Counted from the first letter of the stretch, positions 35,748 through 45,836 are shown. The stretch is 64,000 bases of DNA from Gluconacetobacter entanii (GCF_003206495.1 NZ_NKUF01000016.1:1-64000), one strand, 5' to 3'. Made by a program: numbers and translations. The notes: generated by a model not told the origin, from the sequence alone.

Positions 35748-37265
35748 ATGAATATCACCACGATCACCCGCAAGACCGGCCTGTTCCTGAGTGCTGCCCT
35801 GCTGCTGGCCGGTTGCACGGTCGGGCCGCGTTACCAGCCCGACCGCATGAAGCTGCCCGCCCGCTTCACCGAGGACGACCATCCCGCGACCAAGGAAGAG
35901 ATCGAGGATACCGACAAGGAACTGAAACAGTGGTGGCACCTGTTCAAGGATCCTGAACTCGACAAGCTGATCGACAAGGCGATCGCGGGCAATTACGACC
36001 TGCAGGCGGCGGGGCAGCACATCCTTGCGGAACGCGCGATCCGCGACGTGCAGGCATCGCAGTGGTATCCGCAGCTTGACGCCGATGCGGGCGGCGGTAA
36101 CGTCCGGTATTCGATCAACATCGAAAACTGGCCGCTCCGCCCCGGCAACCCGGCCAACCACCCGGACGCGAACTACCTGACCTATGGCATGGCCGGAAGC
36201 TGGCAGCTTGACGTCTTCGGCCGCATCCGCCGCAGTGTGGAGGCGCAGAAATACGCTGTCCAGGCCACGATCGAGGAACGCCGCGCCCTGATGGTCATGA
36301 TCCTGTCGGAAGTGGCCAGCGATTACATGATGCTGCGTGACCAGCAGTTGCGGCTGGAAATCGCGAACAACAACATCCATGTGGCGCAGGATGCGTATGA
36401 CCTGACCAACCGCCTGTATCTCGAAGGTGTGGGCAACACCATGCAGATCGCGCAGGCCAAGGCGGAACTGGATTCCCAGACCGCCGCGCGCGAACCGCTC
36501 AAGACCCATATCTCCCAGATCACGCATGCGATCGACGTGCTGATGGGACAGATGCCCGGCACGTCCGAAATTGAACTGAAGGTGCCCAAGCCCCTGCCCA
36601 AGGTGCCGGAATTCCCCGCCACCCTGCCCTCCATCGTCCTTGCCAACCGTCCTGACATCCGCACGGCCGAACGCCAGTATGCCGAGGCCACGGCGCGGAT
36701 CGGCATGGCGGTGTCGCAGCTTTACCCAAATTTCAGCATCCCCATCAGCTTCAACCCGAATGCATCGGTCATGTCGCAGATGACAGAAGCCGCCACCATG
36801 AGCTGGCAGTTCCTGATGATGGCGTCGTTGCCGCTGATGCATGGCGGCAAGATGACCTCGCAGGTGCGCGCGACGCAGGCCGCCGCCGAAGCCAGCCGCC
36901 TGAACTACCGCCAGACCGTCCTCAAGGGCTTCAAGGAAGTCGAGGACGCGATGGCCGCTTGGCATGATGACGAGGAACATACCGAACTGCTGGCCAAGGC
37001 CGCCGAAGACAGCATCCTGGCGAGCGAGCGCGCCCGCAAGCTCTACAGCGCCGGTCTGGTCGGGTTCCTTGAAGTCCTGACCACGGAACGCACCACCCTG
37101 AACGCGCAGAACGCCGAGGCCATGGCGCGGCTGGAGCGGCTGCAGGATGCGATCGACCTGTATACCGCCATCGGCGCGGGCTGGCAGGGTGTGGCGCTGA
37201 CCAACACCACGCTGCCGATCTCGCTGGAGAAGCAGAACTTCCTCGCGCATCTGTTCCAGCAGTAA
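35748..37265 (+). CDS. NodT/OprM-family outer membrane efflux lipoprotein
   Basis: The 505-residue product is an outer-membrane factor. Its signal sequence ends in the lipobox LLAGC (Cys23), and the mature N terminus TVGPRYQPD is the family hallmark. Two repeats follow, each with long helices and a beta segment (SWQLDVFGRIRRSVEAQ near 147-163, LPLMHGGKMTSQVRA near 362, RKLYSAGLVGFLEVL near 430). It starts 16 bases after the adaptor gene and is the last gene of the efflux operon, just before a strong terminator. Confidence 0.93.
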   Translation: MNITTITRKTGLFLSAALLLAGCTVGPRYQPDRMKLPARFTEDDHPATKEEIEDTDKELKQWWHLFKDPELDKLIDKAIAGNYDLQAAGQHILAERAIRDVQASQWYPQLDADAGGGNVRYSINIENWPLRPGNPANHPDANYLTYGMAGSWQLDVFGRIRRSVEAQKYAVQATIEERRALMVMILSEVASDYMMLRDQQLRLEIANNNIHVAQDAYDLTNRLYLEGVGNTMQIAQAKAELDSQTAAREPLKTHISQITHAIDVLMGQMPGTSEIELKVPKPLPKVPEFPATLPSIVLANRPDIRTAERQYAEATARIGMAVSQLYPNFSIPISFNPNASVMSQMTEAATMSWQFLMMASLPLMHGGKMTSQVRATQAAAEASRLNYRQTVLKGFKEVEDAMAAWHDDEEHTELLAKAAEDSILASERARKLYSAGLVGFLEVLTTERTTLNAQNAEAMARLERLQDAIDLYTAIGAGWQGVALTNTTLPISLEKQNFLAHLFQQ

Positions 37266-37302
37266 TCCACACGACGGCCCATACGTAACGAACAGGCCGA
37301 AG

Positions 37303-37350
37303 TACCCGTTCCCGGTTATGCGAAAAATAACCGGGGGCGGGTATTTTTTT
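37303..37350 (+). terminator. Intrinsic terminator of the efflux operon
   Basis: Strong stem: TACCCG and CCCGGTTAT pair with ATAACCGGG and CGGGTA around the loop GCGAAAA, followed by seven T residues, 38 bases after the stop of the outer-membrane-factor gene. Confidence 0.9.
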
Positions 37351-37380
37351 ACCCTGCCTGGAATGACAGGAAGATTTTCA

Positions 37381-37463
37381 GAAGTTTTTGGTGAAGCTTT
37401 TTTCAAAAAGCTTCAGAAGAACGGCCGCCTTTTCGATCAAAAGGCGGCACCCGGAAATTTCTG
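37381..37463 (+). repeat. Two-hairpin intergenic repeat, copy 12
   Basis: Between convergent operons, just downstream of a separate strong terminator. Hairpin 2 is intact with a changed loop (GCCGCCTTTTCGATCAAAAGGCGGC region). The right outer arm is altered. Confidence 0.88.
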
Positions 37464-37551
37464 GATGACTATCTCAACATTTCATAAGCAGCGTTTTCAT
37501 ATACAGAAATCTTCCGCTCCTTTTCCCAAAGAAGAACCAGAACGCCACCCA

Positions 37552-37586
37552 CAAAAAAACCGGCAACAGGCCATGCCCATTGCCGG
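37552..37586 (-). terminator. Intrinsic terminator of xfp
   Basis: On the minus strand CCGGCAA pairs with TTGCCGG around a 13-base loop and is followed by a run of seven T residues, about 50 bases beyond the phosphoketolase stop. Confidence 0.85.
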
Positions 37587-37637
37587 TTTCCAGTCACCGG
37601 ACCCGGATCGGATGATCCGGGCCAGATCGCTGGTGCC

Positions 37638-40007
37638 TTACGACCAGCGCCAGTTGCGCACTTCCGGCAGGTCCTGCCCGTACTGCGCGACGTAACGCTT
37701 GTGCTCGTTCAGCTTGTCATTGATCAACTGGTTGGCATAGGCCGCCTTGACCGCAAGGGCCGGCACACGGCGGATCACGTTCTGCACCAGATGGAACCGG
37801 TCCAGATTGTTGCGCACCGTCATGTCGAACGGCGTCGTGGTCGAACCTTCCTCGCGATAGCCATGGACGTGGAAGTTGCGGCAGTTGGTCCGCTTGTAGA
37901 TCAGCTTGTGGATCAGCGCGGGATAGCCGTGGAAGGCAAAGATCACCGGCTTGTCCACCGTGAACAGGCTGTCGAACGATGCATCGTCCAGACCGTCGGG
38001 ATGTTCCTGCGGGGTCTGCAGCGTCAGCAGGTTCACGACGTTGATGACGCGCACCTTCAGGTCCGGCAGATGCTCGTTCAGAAGCTGTGTCGCGGCCAGC
38101 GCCTCGATGGTCGGCACGTCACCGGCACAGGCGATGACGACGTCGGGTTAACCGCCCTTGTCGTTGCTGGCCCATTCCCAGATGCCGATTCCCTGCGCGC
38201 AATGCTCAATGGCGGAGTTCATGTCCAGCCACTGCGGCTCAGGCTGCTTGCCTGCCACGATGACGTTGACGCGGTCGCGGCTTTCCAGGCAGGTCTTCGC
38301 CGTGCACAGCAGCGTGTTCGCATCGGGCGGCAGGTACACGCGGACGGTCTTGGCCTTCTTGTTCAGGACATGGTCGATGAAGCCGGGGTCCTGATGGCTG
38401 AACCCGTTATGGTCCTGACGCCAGACATGCGATGTCAGCAGGTAGTTGAGAGAGGCGATCGGCGCGCGCCATGCCACTTCATCCGCCTGCTTGATCCACT
38501 TGGCATGTTTGTTGACCATCGAATCGACGATGTGGATGAACGCCTCGTAGCACGACATGAAGCCATGGCGGCCCGTCAGCAGGTAGCCTTCCAGCCAGCC
38601 CTGGCAGGTATGCTCGCTCAGGATTTCCATCACATGGCCATCAACGGACAGATGATCATCGTAATCGAACGTCTCGGCGTTCCATGCGCGGTTCGTGACG
38701 TCGAGCACGGCGTTAAGGCGGTTGGAATTATTTTCATCCGGCGCCAGCACCCGGAAATTACGCGACGGCAGGTTTTCCTTCATCACGTCACGCAGCCACG
38801 TGCCCAGCACGCGCGTACCCTCACCCAGCGCATGGCCCGGCGATTCCACCGTCACGGCATAGGGGGTCACATCCGGCAGGCGCAGGTCCCGGCGCAGCAG
38901 ACCACCATTGGCGTGGGGATTGGCGCTCATGCGGCGGTTGCCCTTGGGCGCCAGTGCCGCGACCTCGGGCACCAGCGTGCCGTTTTCGTCGAACAGCTCT
39001 TCGGGCTTGTAGCTGTGCAGCCATTCGTCAAGCAGCTTGAGGTGCGCGGGGTTGGCCATGTCGGTAAAGGGCACCTGATGGGCGCGCCAGTAGCCCTCGA
39101 CCCGCAGGCCGTCCACCGTCTTGGGGCAGGTCCAGCCCTTGGGCGTGCGCATGATGATCATGGGCCATGCGGGCCGTTCGGTCTTGCCTTCGGTGCGCGC
39201 GGCCTTCTGGATGGCGTCGATGCGGGCGAACGCGGTGTTCATCGCACTTGCCATGGCCTGATGCACCACGTCGGGCACGTCGCCTTCCACCACGATCGGA
39301 TCGTAGCCATAGCCCCTGAACAGGGAGAGCAGTTCCTCGGGCGAGATGCGCGCCAGAACGGTGGGGTTCGCGATCTTGTAGCCGTTGAGGTGCAGGATCG
39401 GCAGGACCGCGCCATCGGTCTTCGGGTCAAGGAACTTGTTGCTGTGCCACGATGTCGCCAGTGGCCCGGTCTCGGCCTCGCCGTCGCCGACGACGCAGGC
39501 GGCAATCAGGTCGGGATTGTCGAACACCGCGCCATAGGCATGCGACAGGGAATAGCCAAGCTCGCCGCCTTCGTTGATGGAACCCGGTGTCGTCGGCGCC
39601 GCGTGGCTCGGGATCCCGCCGGGGAAGGAGAACTGCTTGACCAGGCGCGCAAGCCCGTCCGCGTCCTGCGACACTTCGGGGAAATACTCGCTATAGGTGC
39701 CTTCAAGGTAGGTGTTGGCGATGACGCCCGGCGCCCCGTGGCCCGGTCCCGCGACGAACAGGATGCTGCGGTCCTGTTCACGGATGATGCGGTTGAGGTG
39801 CACATACAGGAAGTTCAGTCCCGGCGTCGTGCCCCAGTGCCCCAGCAGGCGCGGCTTGGTGTCCTCAAGCTTCAGCGGCTCACGCAGGAGCGGGTTGGCC
39901 AGCAGGTAGATCTGCGCAATCGACAGGTAGTTGGCGGCGTGCCACCACTTGTTCATTAACGCCAGTTCCTGCGCCGATAACGGCGTGGCGGATGCTGTCT
40001 CACTCAT
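37638..40007 (-). pseudogene. xfp: Phosphoketolase with in-frame stop codon
   Basis: Xylulose-5-phosphate/fructose-6-phosphate phosphoketolase, a thiamine-diphosphate enzyme giving acetyl phosphate plus glyceraldehyde-3-P or erythrose-4-P. The complete frame is 790 codons, the normal length, with TPP motif GDGEAETGP (about 171-179), [11 protein letters not shown], and the C-terminal domain [15 protein letters not shown]. Codon 620 is TAA (38148-38150) in [10 protein letters not shown][17 protein letters not shown]. The frame resumes without shift. Relatives have Glu there, so a single GAA to TAA change explains it. Translation would give a 619-residue protein lacking the whole C-terminal domain. 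It lies 34 bases downstream of ackA. A sequencing error is the main alternative. Confidence 0.88.
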
Positions 40008-40041
40008 CTGCGTCCCTTTCGAAACAAATTGTCCGTGTCCG

Positions 40042-41247
40042 TTACGCCAGACACATCATCACATGGCGGCGGATCGTCGTTTCCTCATCCGTGGGAATGA
40101 CCCGCACCTCGACCGTGCTGTCGGATGTGCTGATGATTTCGCTGTTCGCGGTATTCGCGGCCTCGTCCAGCCGCACCCCCAGCCATTGCAGCCGCGCACA
40201 GATCGCGGCCCGCACGATGGCGTCATTTTCGCCAATGCCCGCCGTGAACACCAGCCCGTCCAGCCCCTGCAGCGACGCGGCCATCATCCCCGCCTCCTGC
40301 ACGAAGCGGTAGACGAATAGGTCCAGCGCCGCGCTGACGGCGGGATCGTGGGCGGCGCGGGCATGCAGGTCGCGCATGTCATTCGACACGCCCGACATGC
40401 CTAGCAGGCCGGAATGTTGATACAGCACCGTCTCGACCTCGGCCGCGCCCAGCCCCTCTTCCTTGAGCATGTAGAGGATCACGCCCGGATCGAGATGGCC
40501 GCAGCGCGTGCCCATCATCAGCCCGTCGAGCACCGAAAAGCCCATCGTCGTGTCGATGCTGTGCCCTTCATGCAGGGCGCACAGGCTGGCCCCGCTGCCG
40601 ACATGCGCCACGATGCAGCGCCCCGCCGCAAGGCGCGGCGCGCGTTCGCGCAGGCAGTTGGCGATATATTCGTATGACAGCCCATGGAACCCGTACCGCC
40701 GCACCCCCTTGTCGGCATAGGAACGCGGCAGGGCCTGCGCCTGTGCCACGGCGGGCATGGTGTGGTGGAAAGCGGTATCGAAGCACGCGACCTGCGGCAG
40801 GTCCGGCCGCTGCGCCATCAGGGCGCGGGCGGGCGCAAGGCTACCGGGCTGGTGCAGCGGGGCGAACGGCGTCAGTGCCGACAGGGCGGCCAGCACATCG
40901 GGCGTGATGCGCACCGGGCGGATGAAATTCGGCCCGCCATGGACGACGCGGTGCCCCACCCCCATCAGTTCGATCCCGCCAAGATGCTGCCCCACCCACT
41001 CCATCAGGGTGGCCATGGGACCATGGTGGGCATCCGGGCCACCCGCATGGGCGTCCCAGCTTTCATCAATCAGGACCTTGCCGCTGGCATCCTTGGCGCG
41101 GAAATGCGGATGGGTGCCGATGCCCTCCACCTCGCCCGAGGCGATGCGGTGGCTGGGGCTTGCGGGGGTATCGGTCGGGTCGATGCGGAACAGGGCGAAT
41201 TTCAGGCTGGATGACCCTGCATTCAATGCCAGAACAGCCTTTGTCAT
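40042..41247 (-). CDS. ackA: Acetate kinase
   Basis: Interconverts acetyl phosphate plus ADP and acetate plus ATP. The 401-residue protein has the ASKHA motifs [14 protein letters not shown] (about 5-18), [30 protein letters not shown] (with catalytic His), [11 protein letters not shown] and FTAGIGEND. The segment usually GTRSGDxDP reads [10 protein letters not shown], a mild deviation next to the active site. The ATG at 41247 has AGGAAAG in front. Leftward, directly before xfp, so the pair forms the phosphoketolase-acetate branch. Confidence 0.94.
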   Translation of the reverse strand: MTKAVLALNAGSSSLKFALFRIDPTDTPASPSHRIASGEVEGIGTHPHFRAKDASGKVLIDESWDAHAGGPDAHHGPMATLMEWVGQHLGGIELMGVGHRVVHGGPNFIRPVRITPDVLAALSALTPFAPLHQPGSLAPARALMAQRPDLPQVACFDTAFHHTMPAVAQAQALPRSYADKGVRRYGFHGLSYEYIANCLRERAPRLAAGRCIVAHVGSGASLCALHEGHSIDTTMGFSVLDGLMMGTRCGHLDPGVILYMLKEEGLGAAEVETVLYQHSGLLGMSGVSNDMRDLHARAAHDPAVSAALDLFVYRFVQEAGMMAASLQGLDGLVFTAGIGENDAIVRAAICARLQWLGVRLDEAANTANSEIISTSDSTVEVRVIPTDEETTIRRHVMMCLA

Positions 41248-41482
41248 GCCCGTCTTTCCTTTCCCGATAACCGGCGACATCCTATCGACTATCGAACCAG
41301 CGACACATTGACGCGAATCAATTCCGCATTGCCGGTGCTGCATCGCGAACGTGCGGTACCAGCGCCGGATTGCTGTCATTATTTGAAACGTAGCGCAAAA
41401 ACAGCGCGATATTCCACATATGGCTGATGCCCGGTACCTGCATGGGAAGCCACATAGCGCCTATGCGTGACGACATGTCATC

Positions 41483-41531
41483 TTCAAGGGCGCTGCCCTT
41501 GACCCGCCAAAGGGCATTGCCCTTCGGAAAC
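41483..41531 (-). repeat. Second intergenic repeat family, copy 1
   Basis: Two adjacent short palindromes, TCAAGGGCGCTGCCCTTGA and CCAAAGGGCATTGCCCTTCGG, joined by CCCG. The same unit in the opposite order occurs at 61222-61275. Confidence 0.75.
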
Positions 41532-41584
41532 CGGCCCGTCAGGAAACACCTGAAAAGGCAGCCCAGATAACTGCCTGAAATAAT

Positions 41585-41657
41585 AAAAGTTTTTGGTGAA
41601 GCTTTTTTCAAAAAGCTTCAAAAAGAACGCCGCCTTTCCCAGACAAAGGCGCCCCCC
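41585..41657 (+). repeat. Two-hairpin intergenic repeat, copy 13 (right end shortened)
   Basis: Left outer arm and hairpin 1 are perfect. Hairpin 2 has a changed loop (GCCTTTCCCAGACAAAGGC), and the right outer arm is missing because the hpnG stop follows at once. Confidence 0.85.
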
Positions 41658-41658
41658 A

Positions 41659-42354
41659 TCAATCCGGGTCAAACCGCCGCCGTAGCATGGCGCGCGCGGC
41701 CTTGCGGGCCATGCCCGCGTCCCGTCCCACTGCGATCAGGGCCGGGATCTGCCCCGGATGGGCCAGCACATTGCGCAGGATCGCCCCAAGCGCGATTCCC
41801 CCGCCCGGCTGCAACGCCACCACGGCGGCGGGCGGCAGCGTGCGGTCCGCCGGGTCGCACACGATACGCAGGACCGCGAACGGTACCTTGCGCTCCGAAC
41901 ACAGCGTCGCCACCACGCCGCTTTCCATATCCAGCCCTTCGCACCCGCTCTGGGCGAACAGTTCGGCCTTCTCCTTCCGGTCGGAGACGATCACATCACT
42001 GTGTAGCAGGTCCCCGCGCCGCACGGTCCGCAATCCCTGCCCGAGCCAGTCGGAAAGGGCCGGATCGGTCGGAATGCGCGTGCCATCGACCACGACCTGG
42101 CGCGGCAGCAGGACGATCCCCGGATACAGCGCCGGGTCCAGTCCGGCGGCAAGCCCGAACGACAGCACCGCATCCACCCCGGACGTCAGCAGGATGGAGG
42201 TCGCACGCCGCGCACCATCCAGCGTCGCGCCACTGATGCCAAATCGCGCGGCGGGGAAGAACGGGCGGATCAGGGCGGCCTCGGCCTCCATCCCGACCAC
42301 GATCCCGAGACGGGTAAATGGCGCCACCGCCGTGGCCTGGCTGCTGTTGTCCAT
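41659..42354 (-). CDS. hpnG: Hopanoid-associated phosphorylase (adenosylhopane nucleosidase)
   Basis: Purine-nucleoside-phosphorylase-like enzyme that removes adenine from adenosylhopane to give ribosylhopane during bacteriohopanepolyol side-chain synthesis. The 231-residue product has the phosphorylase fold: GIVVGMEAEAALIRP near 17-31, SFGLAAGLDPALYPG and CEGLDMESGVVAT with the substrate Glu. The start lies two bases after the shc stop (TGATCATG), so it is coupled to shc. It is the last hopanoid gene of the leftward cluster; hpnH is not in the window. Confidence 0.88.
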   Translation of the reverse strand: MDNSSQATAVAPFTRLGIVVGMEAEAALIRPFFPAARFGISGATLDGARRATSILLTSGVDAVLSFGLAAGLDPALYPGIVLLPRQVVVDGTRIPTDPALSDWLGQGLRTVRRGDLLHSDVIVSDRKEKAELFAQSGCEGLDMESGVVATLCSERKVPFAVLRIVCDPADRTLPPAAVVALQPGGGIALGAILRNVLAHPGQIPALIAVGRDAGMARKAARAMLRRRFDPD

Positions 42355-42356
42355 GA

Positions 42357-44390
42357 TCAGAATCCGTACCCCACGTGGCCACTGTTGCTGTTGTGCAGGT
42401 TGCGATAGCGCGACAGCGCCATCAGCGGGAAGAACTGCCGGTATCCATGATACCGCAGGTAGAACACCTTGGGGAAACCGACGGCGTTATACGGCTCTTC
42501 CGCCCATTCGCCGTCCTTGCCCTGCGTGCGCGCCAGATACGCCACCCCGCGCGCGACCGCCCTGTCATCCTTCAGGCCGGCCGCCATCATGCCCAGCACG
42601 GCCCATGCGGTCTGCGACGGCAGGCTCTGGCTGTATTCGCCATGCGGGCCGCCTTCATAGGATTCGCAGCCTTCGCCCCAGCCACCATCGGCGCGCTGCT
42701 TGCGCCGCAGCCAGTCGGTGGCGCGGATGACCATCGGGTCGTCCTTTGGCACATTCGCCACGTTCAGCGCGCACAGCACCGACCATGTGCCATAGATGTA
42801 GTTGGTGCCCCACCGGCCGAACCACGACCCGTCCGCCTCCTGCTCCCTGCGCAGGTAATCAAGGCCGCGTTCGATGCACGGGCGGTCTTCCCAGTTATCA
42901 AGCTGTGCGAGGAAGGAAATGCAGCGCGCCGTGACATCGGCGGTCGGCGGGTCAAGCAGCGCGCCATGATCGGCAAAGGGAATGTGGTTGAGCACGTCGA
43001 GGTCATTGTCGATGTCGAACGCGCCCCATCCGCCATTGCTGCTCTGCATGCCGATGATCCAGTGACGCGCACGCTCCACCGCCTCGGCATTCGCGGGATC
43101 GCCCTCACGGTGCAGCAGCATGCCGACCACCGCCGTATCGTCCACGTCGGGGTAGTAGTCGTTATTGTACTGGAACGCCCAGCCACCGGGCTTCACATCC
43201 GGGCTGTTCATCGCCCAGTCGCCCTTCACATCAAGGATCTGGCGGCCACGCAGCCATTCGGTGGCCTTCGCCAGTTTCCGCTTCGTCTCCTCGGGCGCGA
43301 TGCCATCGAGACCGGCGGCGGATTCCATCATGGCGTGCCCCGCAAGGCCGGTATCCCAGATGGGCGACACGCAGGGCTGGCAATAGGTTTCCTTGCCCTG
43401 GTTGACCAGCAGGCGCTGCACCGCCTCCCACGCCGTCACCGCGCGCGGGTCGCTGTCGGGCACGCCAAGCGCGCGGAACATCATGACCGTATTGGCCATG
43501 GCGGGATAGATCGCGCCCAGTCCGTCCACGCCATTGAGGCGCTTTTCAATAAAGTCCACGGCGGCACGGATGGCGCGACGGCGGGTTTTGCGCGGGAAAA
43601 ACCGCTCCGCCGGGTGCAGCACCCTGTCCAGATACTGGAACACATATCCCCAGCGGGAACGGTACGGCCCACGGACCCAGTCACGCACCCTGTCCGGCGG
43701 GGTGACGAACAGTTCGGGGATATGGATGCCGCGCGGGTTGAGCGCGCGTGGCCGCACCGCACCCAGCACCAGCAGCGGGGCGATGACCGTGCGTGACCAG
43801 TACGACATGTTCCATATCGAAAACAGCGCCCTGCGCGGCATCAGCATCAGTTCGACCGGCATGGCAGGCGCGGCATGCCACGGCACCTCGCCAAACAGGG
43901 AAAGCTGCAGGCGGGTGAACACGTTGGTCCGTTCCGCGCCGCCATGGCTCAGGATCGCCTCACGCGCGCGGACCATGTGCGGGGCGTTGAGGTCGTCACC
44001 AACGGCCTTGAGCGCGAAATACGCCTTCACCGATGCAGAGAGGTCGAATTCGCCATTTTCATACAGGGGCCAGCCACCATGCGCGCCCTGGATGCGGCGC
44101 AGATAGACACCGATCCGCTTTTCCAGCGCAGGGTCGATCCGGTCGAGGAAATGTTCCAGCAGGACATATTCGGCCGGGATTGTGGCGTCGGCCTCCAGAT
44201 CGAAAACCCAGTGCCCGTCCGCATCCTGCCGCTGTCCCAGCGCGGCCTGCGCACGGGTGACGGCAGCATCGAGGTCCCCCGCAGGCAGGGGCGCATCCAG
44301 CTTTACCGCACGTGTCGCGGCGGTCCTGCGCGTCGTGGTGGTCTTGCGGGCCGGGGCCTTGCGGGTTGTCGTTTCGGGTTTCTGCGCCAT
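42357..44390 (-). CDS. shc: Squalene-hopene cyclase
   Basis: Monotopic membrane enzyme that cyclises squalene to hopene/diplopterol. The 677-residue product has the catalytic DVDD at 415-418 (PDVDDTAVVGM) and several QW repeats (QGAHGGWPLYENGEF, GMQSSNGGWGAFD, EQEADGSWFGRWG, KQRADGGWGEGCES, QGKDGEWAEEPYN). The first 30 residues are a Lys/Arg/Thr/Ala-rich tail (ETTTRKAPARKTTTTRR) not needed for catalysis, perhaps for membrane attachment. It follows hpnE but is separated from it by a repeat copy, so it may have its own promoter. Confidence 0.97.
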   Translation of the reverse strand: MAQKPETTTRKAPARKTTTTRRTAATRAVKLDAPLPAGDLDAAVTRAQAALGQRQDADGHWVFDLEADATIPAEYVLLEHFLDRIDPALEKRIGVYLRRIQGAHGGWPLYENGEFDLSASVKAYFALKAVGDDLNAPHMVRAREAILSHGGAERTNVFTRLQLSLFGEVPWHAAPAMPVELMLMPRRALFSIWNMSYWSRTVIAPLLVLGAVRPRALNPRGIHIPELFVTPPDRVRDWVRGPYRSRWGYVFQYLDRVLHPAERFFPRKTRRRAIRAAVDFIEKRLNGVDGLGAIYPAMANTVMMFRALGVPDSDPRAVTAWEAVQRLLVNQGKETYCQPCVSPIWDTGLAGHAMMESAAGLDGIAPEETKRKLAKATEWLRGRQILDVKGDWAMNSPDVKPGGWAFQYNNDYYPDVDDTAVVGMLLHREGDPANAEAVERARHWIIGMQSSNGGWGAFDIDNDLDVLNHIPFADHGALLDPPTADVTARCISFLAQLDNWEDRPCIERGLDYLRREQEADGSWFGRWGTNYIYGTWSVLCALNVANVPKDDPMVIRATDWLRRKQRADGGWGEGCESYEGGPHGEYSQSLPSQTAWAVLGMMAAGLKDDRAVARGVAYLARTQGKDGEWAEEPYNAVGFPKVFYLRYHGYRQFFPLMALSRYRNLHNSNSGHVGYGF

Positions 44391-44437
44391 TGTTCCATGT
44401 CTCCCCCATCCTGCGACAGGGGCCTGTTCCAGATTTC

Positions 44438-44519
44438 AAAAAGTTTTTGGGTGCCGCCTTTTTTCAAAAAGGCGGCGTTCTTTGAAGCTTTTTGCAAAAA
44501 GCTTCACCAAAAACTTTTA
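44438..44519 (-). repeat. Two-hairpin intergenic repeat, copy 14
   Basis: Full copy with GCCGCC/GGCGGC hairpin 2, placed inside the hopanoid gene cluster between hpnE and shc. If it ends transcription it would split the cluster into two units. Confidence 0.9.
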
Positions 44520-44537
44520 TCAGTTTATCAGGGGACC

Positions 44538-45836
44538 TTACCCGCCGTGACGCTGGCGGGTGGCCCGTGCGGCCGCAACGCCGGAGCGCAGCGCCCCCTC
44601 GATTGTGGCTGGCAGGCCGGTTTCCGTCCAGTCCCCGGCCAGCATCAGGTTGGGCAGCATCGTGCGCGTGCCCGGCCGCAGGCGGTCCTGCGCAGGGGTC
44701 GCAGCAAAGGTCGCGCGCTTTTCCCGCACGATGCGCATGGGGGGCATCTCCACCGGCAGGGCAACGGTCAGCGCGGGATCAAGGGCCGCGCGCACCTCGC
44801 CCCAGATGGTGCGGGCCAGCGCATCGGTATCGCATGCGGCGTAACGGTTGGCCGCGCTGACGGTCACCGACAGGATGTGCCCCTTGATGAACACCCATTC
44901 GCTGATGCCGCCCACAAGGCCGATGAAGCGCGCCTGCGCCAGCGCGCCGGTCGCCACGGGGGCGTAAGGCAGGGCGAAATGCGCGTTCACGATGGCCTCG
45001 AACTCATCCGGGGCGCTGAAGCCGGGCACGCGCCCGTCAAGCAGGGAGGACGCAACCGGCGCGGGCGTCGCCATGATGACGGCATCGCCCGGCCCGACCG
45101 GGATCTCCTGCCCCGTGGCGCGCAGCATCGTGACATGCCCGTCCTCCACCTCCACCGCGCTGATGCGCACGCCGGTATGGACCTCCGCCTTCATGAGCGC
45201 GAGGTGCGACAGCGCGGGATCGACGAAGCTTTCGGACAGCCCTTCACGCGGGAAGCGCGGCAGGCAGTGCCGCCCCCCCTGCGCCAGGCTTTCACGCACC
45301 ACCGCACCCAGCAGGGCCGCACTGCCGACATCGGGCATGGTGTTGAGGACGGAAATCGCGAACGGTTCCAGAAGGCGCGATGACAGTGCGCCGGGTTGCA
45401 GGCATTCCGACACCACGACGTCTGGGTCCGCCTCCATCAGGCGCATCAGGCTGCGCAGTTCACCCAGTCGCATGCCCGGCACGCGGCGACGGCGCGACAG
45501 CACCCATAGCGGGATTTTCCCGCGCGACAGGTCCAGCGTCCAGCGTGCCCTGTCCCCAAGGTCCATGAAGGGAAAGACCGGGCGCGCCGGCCCCGTCAGC
45601 GTGTCCTGCGACCCAATCAGGCCAAGATAGCGGTTGACCGCCCGGTTGCCCGACAGCAGCAGGTGATTGCCATTGTCGATACGGCAGCCAAGGTGCCTGT
45701 CCTCATACGAACGCGCCCGCCCGCCACAGGCCGGCCCGGCCTCGTACAGCGAAACATGTTCCCCAACCCCGGCCAGTTCGACCGCCGCCGACAGGCCGGC
45801 AAGGCCACCGCCGACGATATGGATATGCCCGCTCAT
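44538..45836 (-). CDS. hpnE: Hydroxysqualene dehydroxylase
   Basis: FAD-dependent amine-oxidase-like enzyme that reduces hydroxysqualene to squalene. The 432-residue protein begins with the dinucleotide motif HIVGGGLAGLSAA (about 6-18) and GPACGGRARSY (about 35-45). It has the C-terminal FAD segment NLMLAGDWTETGLPATIEGAL (about 400-420). Start is three bases after the hpnD stop, so it is part of the hpnABCDE run. Confidence 0.93.
   Translation of the reverse strand: MSGHIHIVGGGLAGLSAAVELAGVGEHVSLYEAGPACGGRARSYEDRHLGCRIDNGNHLLLSGNRAVNRYLGLIGSQDTLTGPARPVFPFMDLGDRARWTLDLSRGKIPLWVLSRRRRVPGMRLGELRSLMRLMEADPDVVVSECLQPGALSSRLLEPFAISVLNTMPDVGSAALLGAVVRESLAQGGRHCLPRFPREGLSESFVDPALSHLALMKAEVHTGVRISAVEVEDGHVTMLRATGQEIPVGPGDAVIMATPAPVASSLLDGRVPGFSAPDEFEAIVNAHFALPYAPVATGALAQARFIGLVGGISEWVFIKGHILSVTVSAANRYAACDTDALARTIWGEVRAALDPALTVALPVEMPPMRIVREKRATFAATPAQDRLRPGTRTMLPNLMLAGDWTETGLPATIEGALRSGVAAARATRQRHGG

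Larger units (their letters stand above)
37266..37637. other. Convergent intergenic region between the efflux operon and xfp
   Basis: Holds, in order, the efflux-operon terminator, repeat copy 12 and the xfp-side terminator. No gene is evident. Confidence 0.7.
41248..41658. other. Repeat-rich intergenic region between ackA and hpnG
   Basis: Upstream region of ackA. It contains a copy of a second repeat family (41483-41531) and then copy 13 of the two-hairpin repeat. No gene is supported; the open frames across it encode only repeat sequence. Confidence 0.6.

Noticed and set aside
38148-38165. Frameshift in xfp
   Set aside because: The codon phase before and after the stop is identical and the protein sequence lines up on both sides, so it is a substitution and not an indel.
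37701-39959. 752-codon open frame on the plus strand opposite the phosphoketolase gene
   Set aside because: Same shadow effect; composition is low in normal hydrophobic patterning and it has no ribosome-binding site or family motif. Its survival says nothing about the TAA in xfp.
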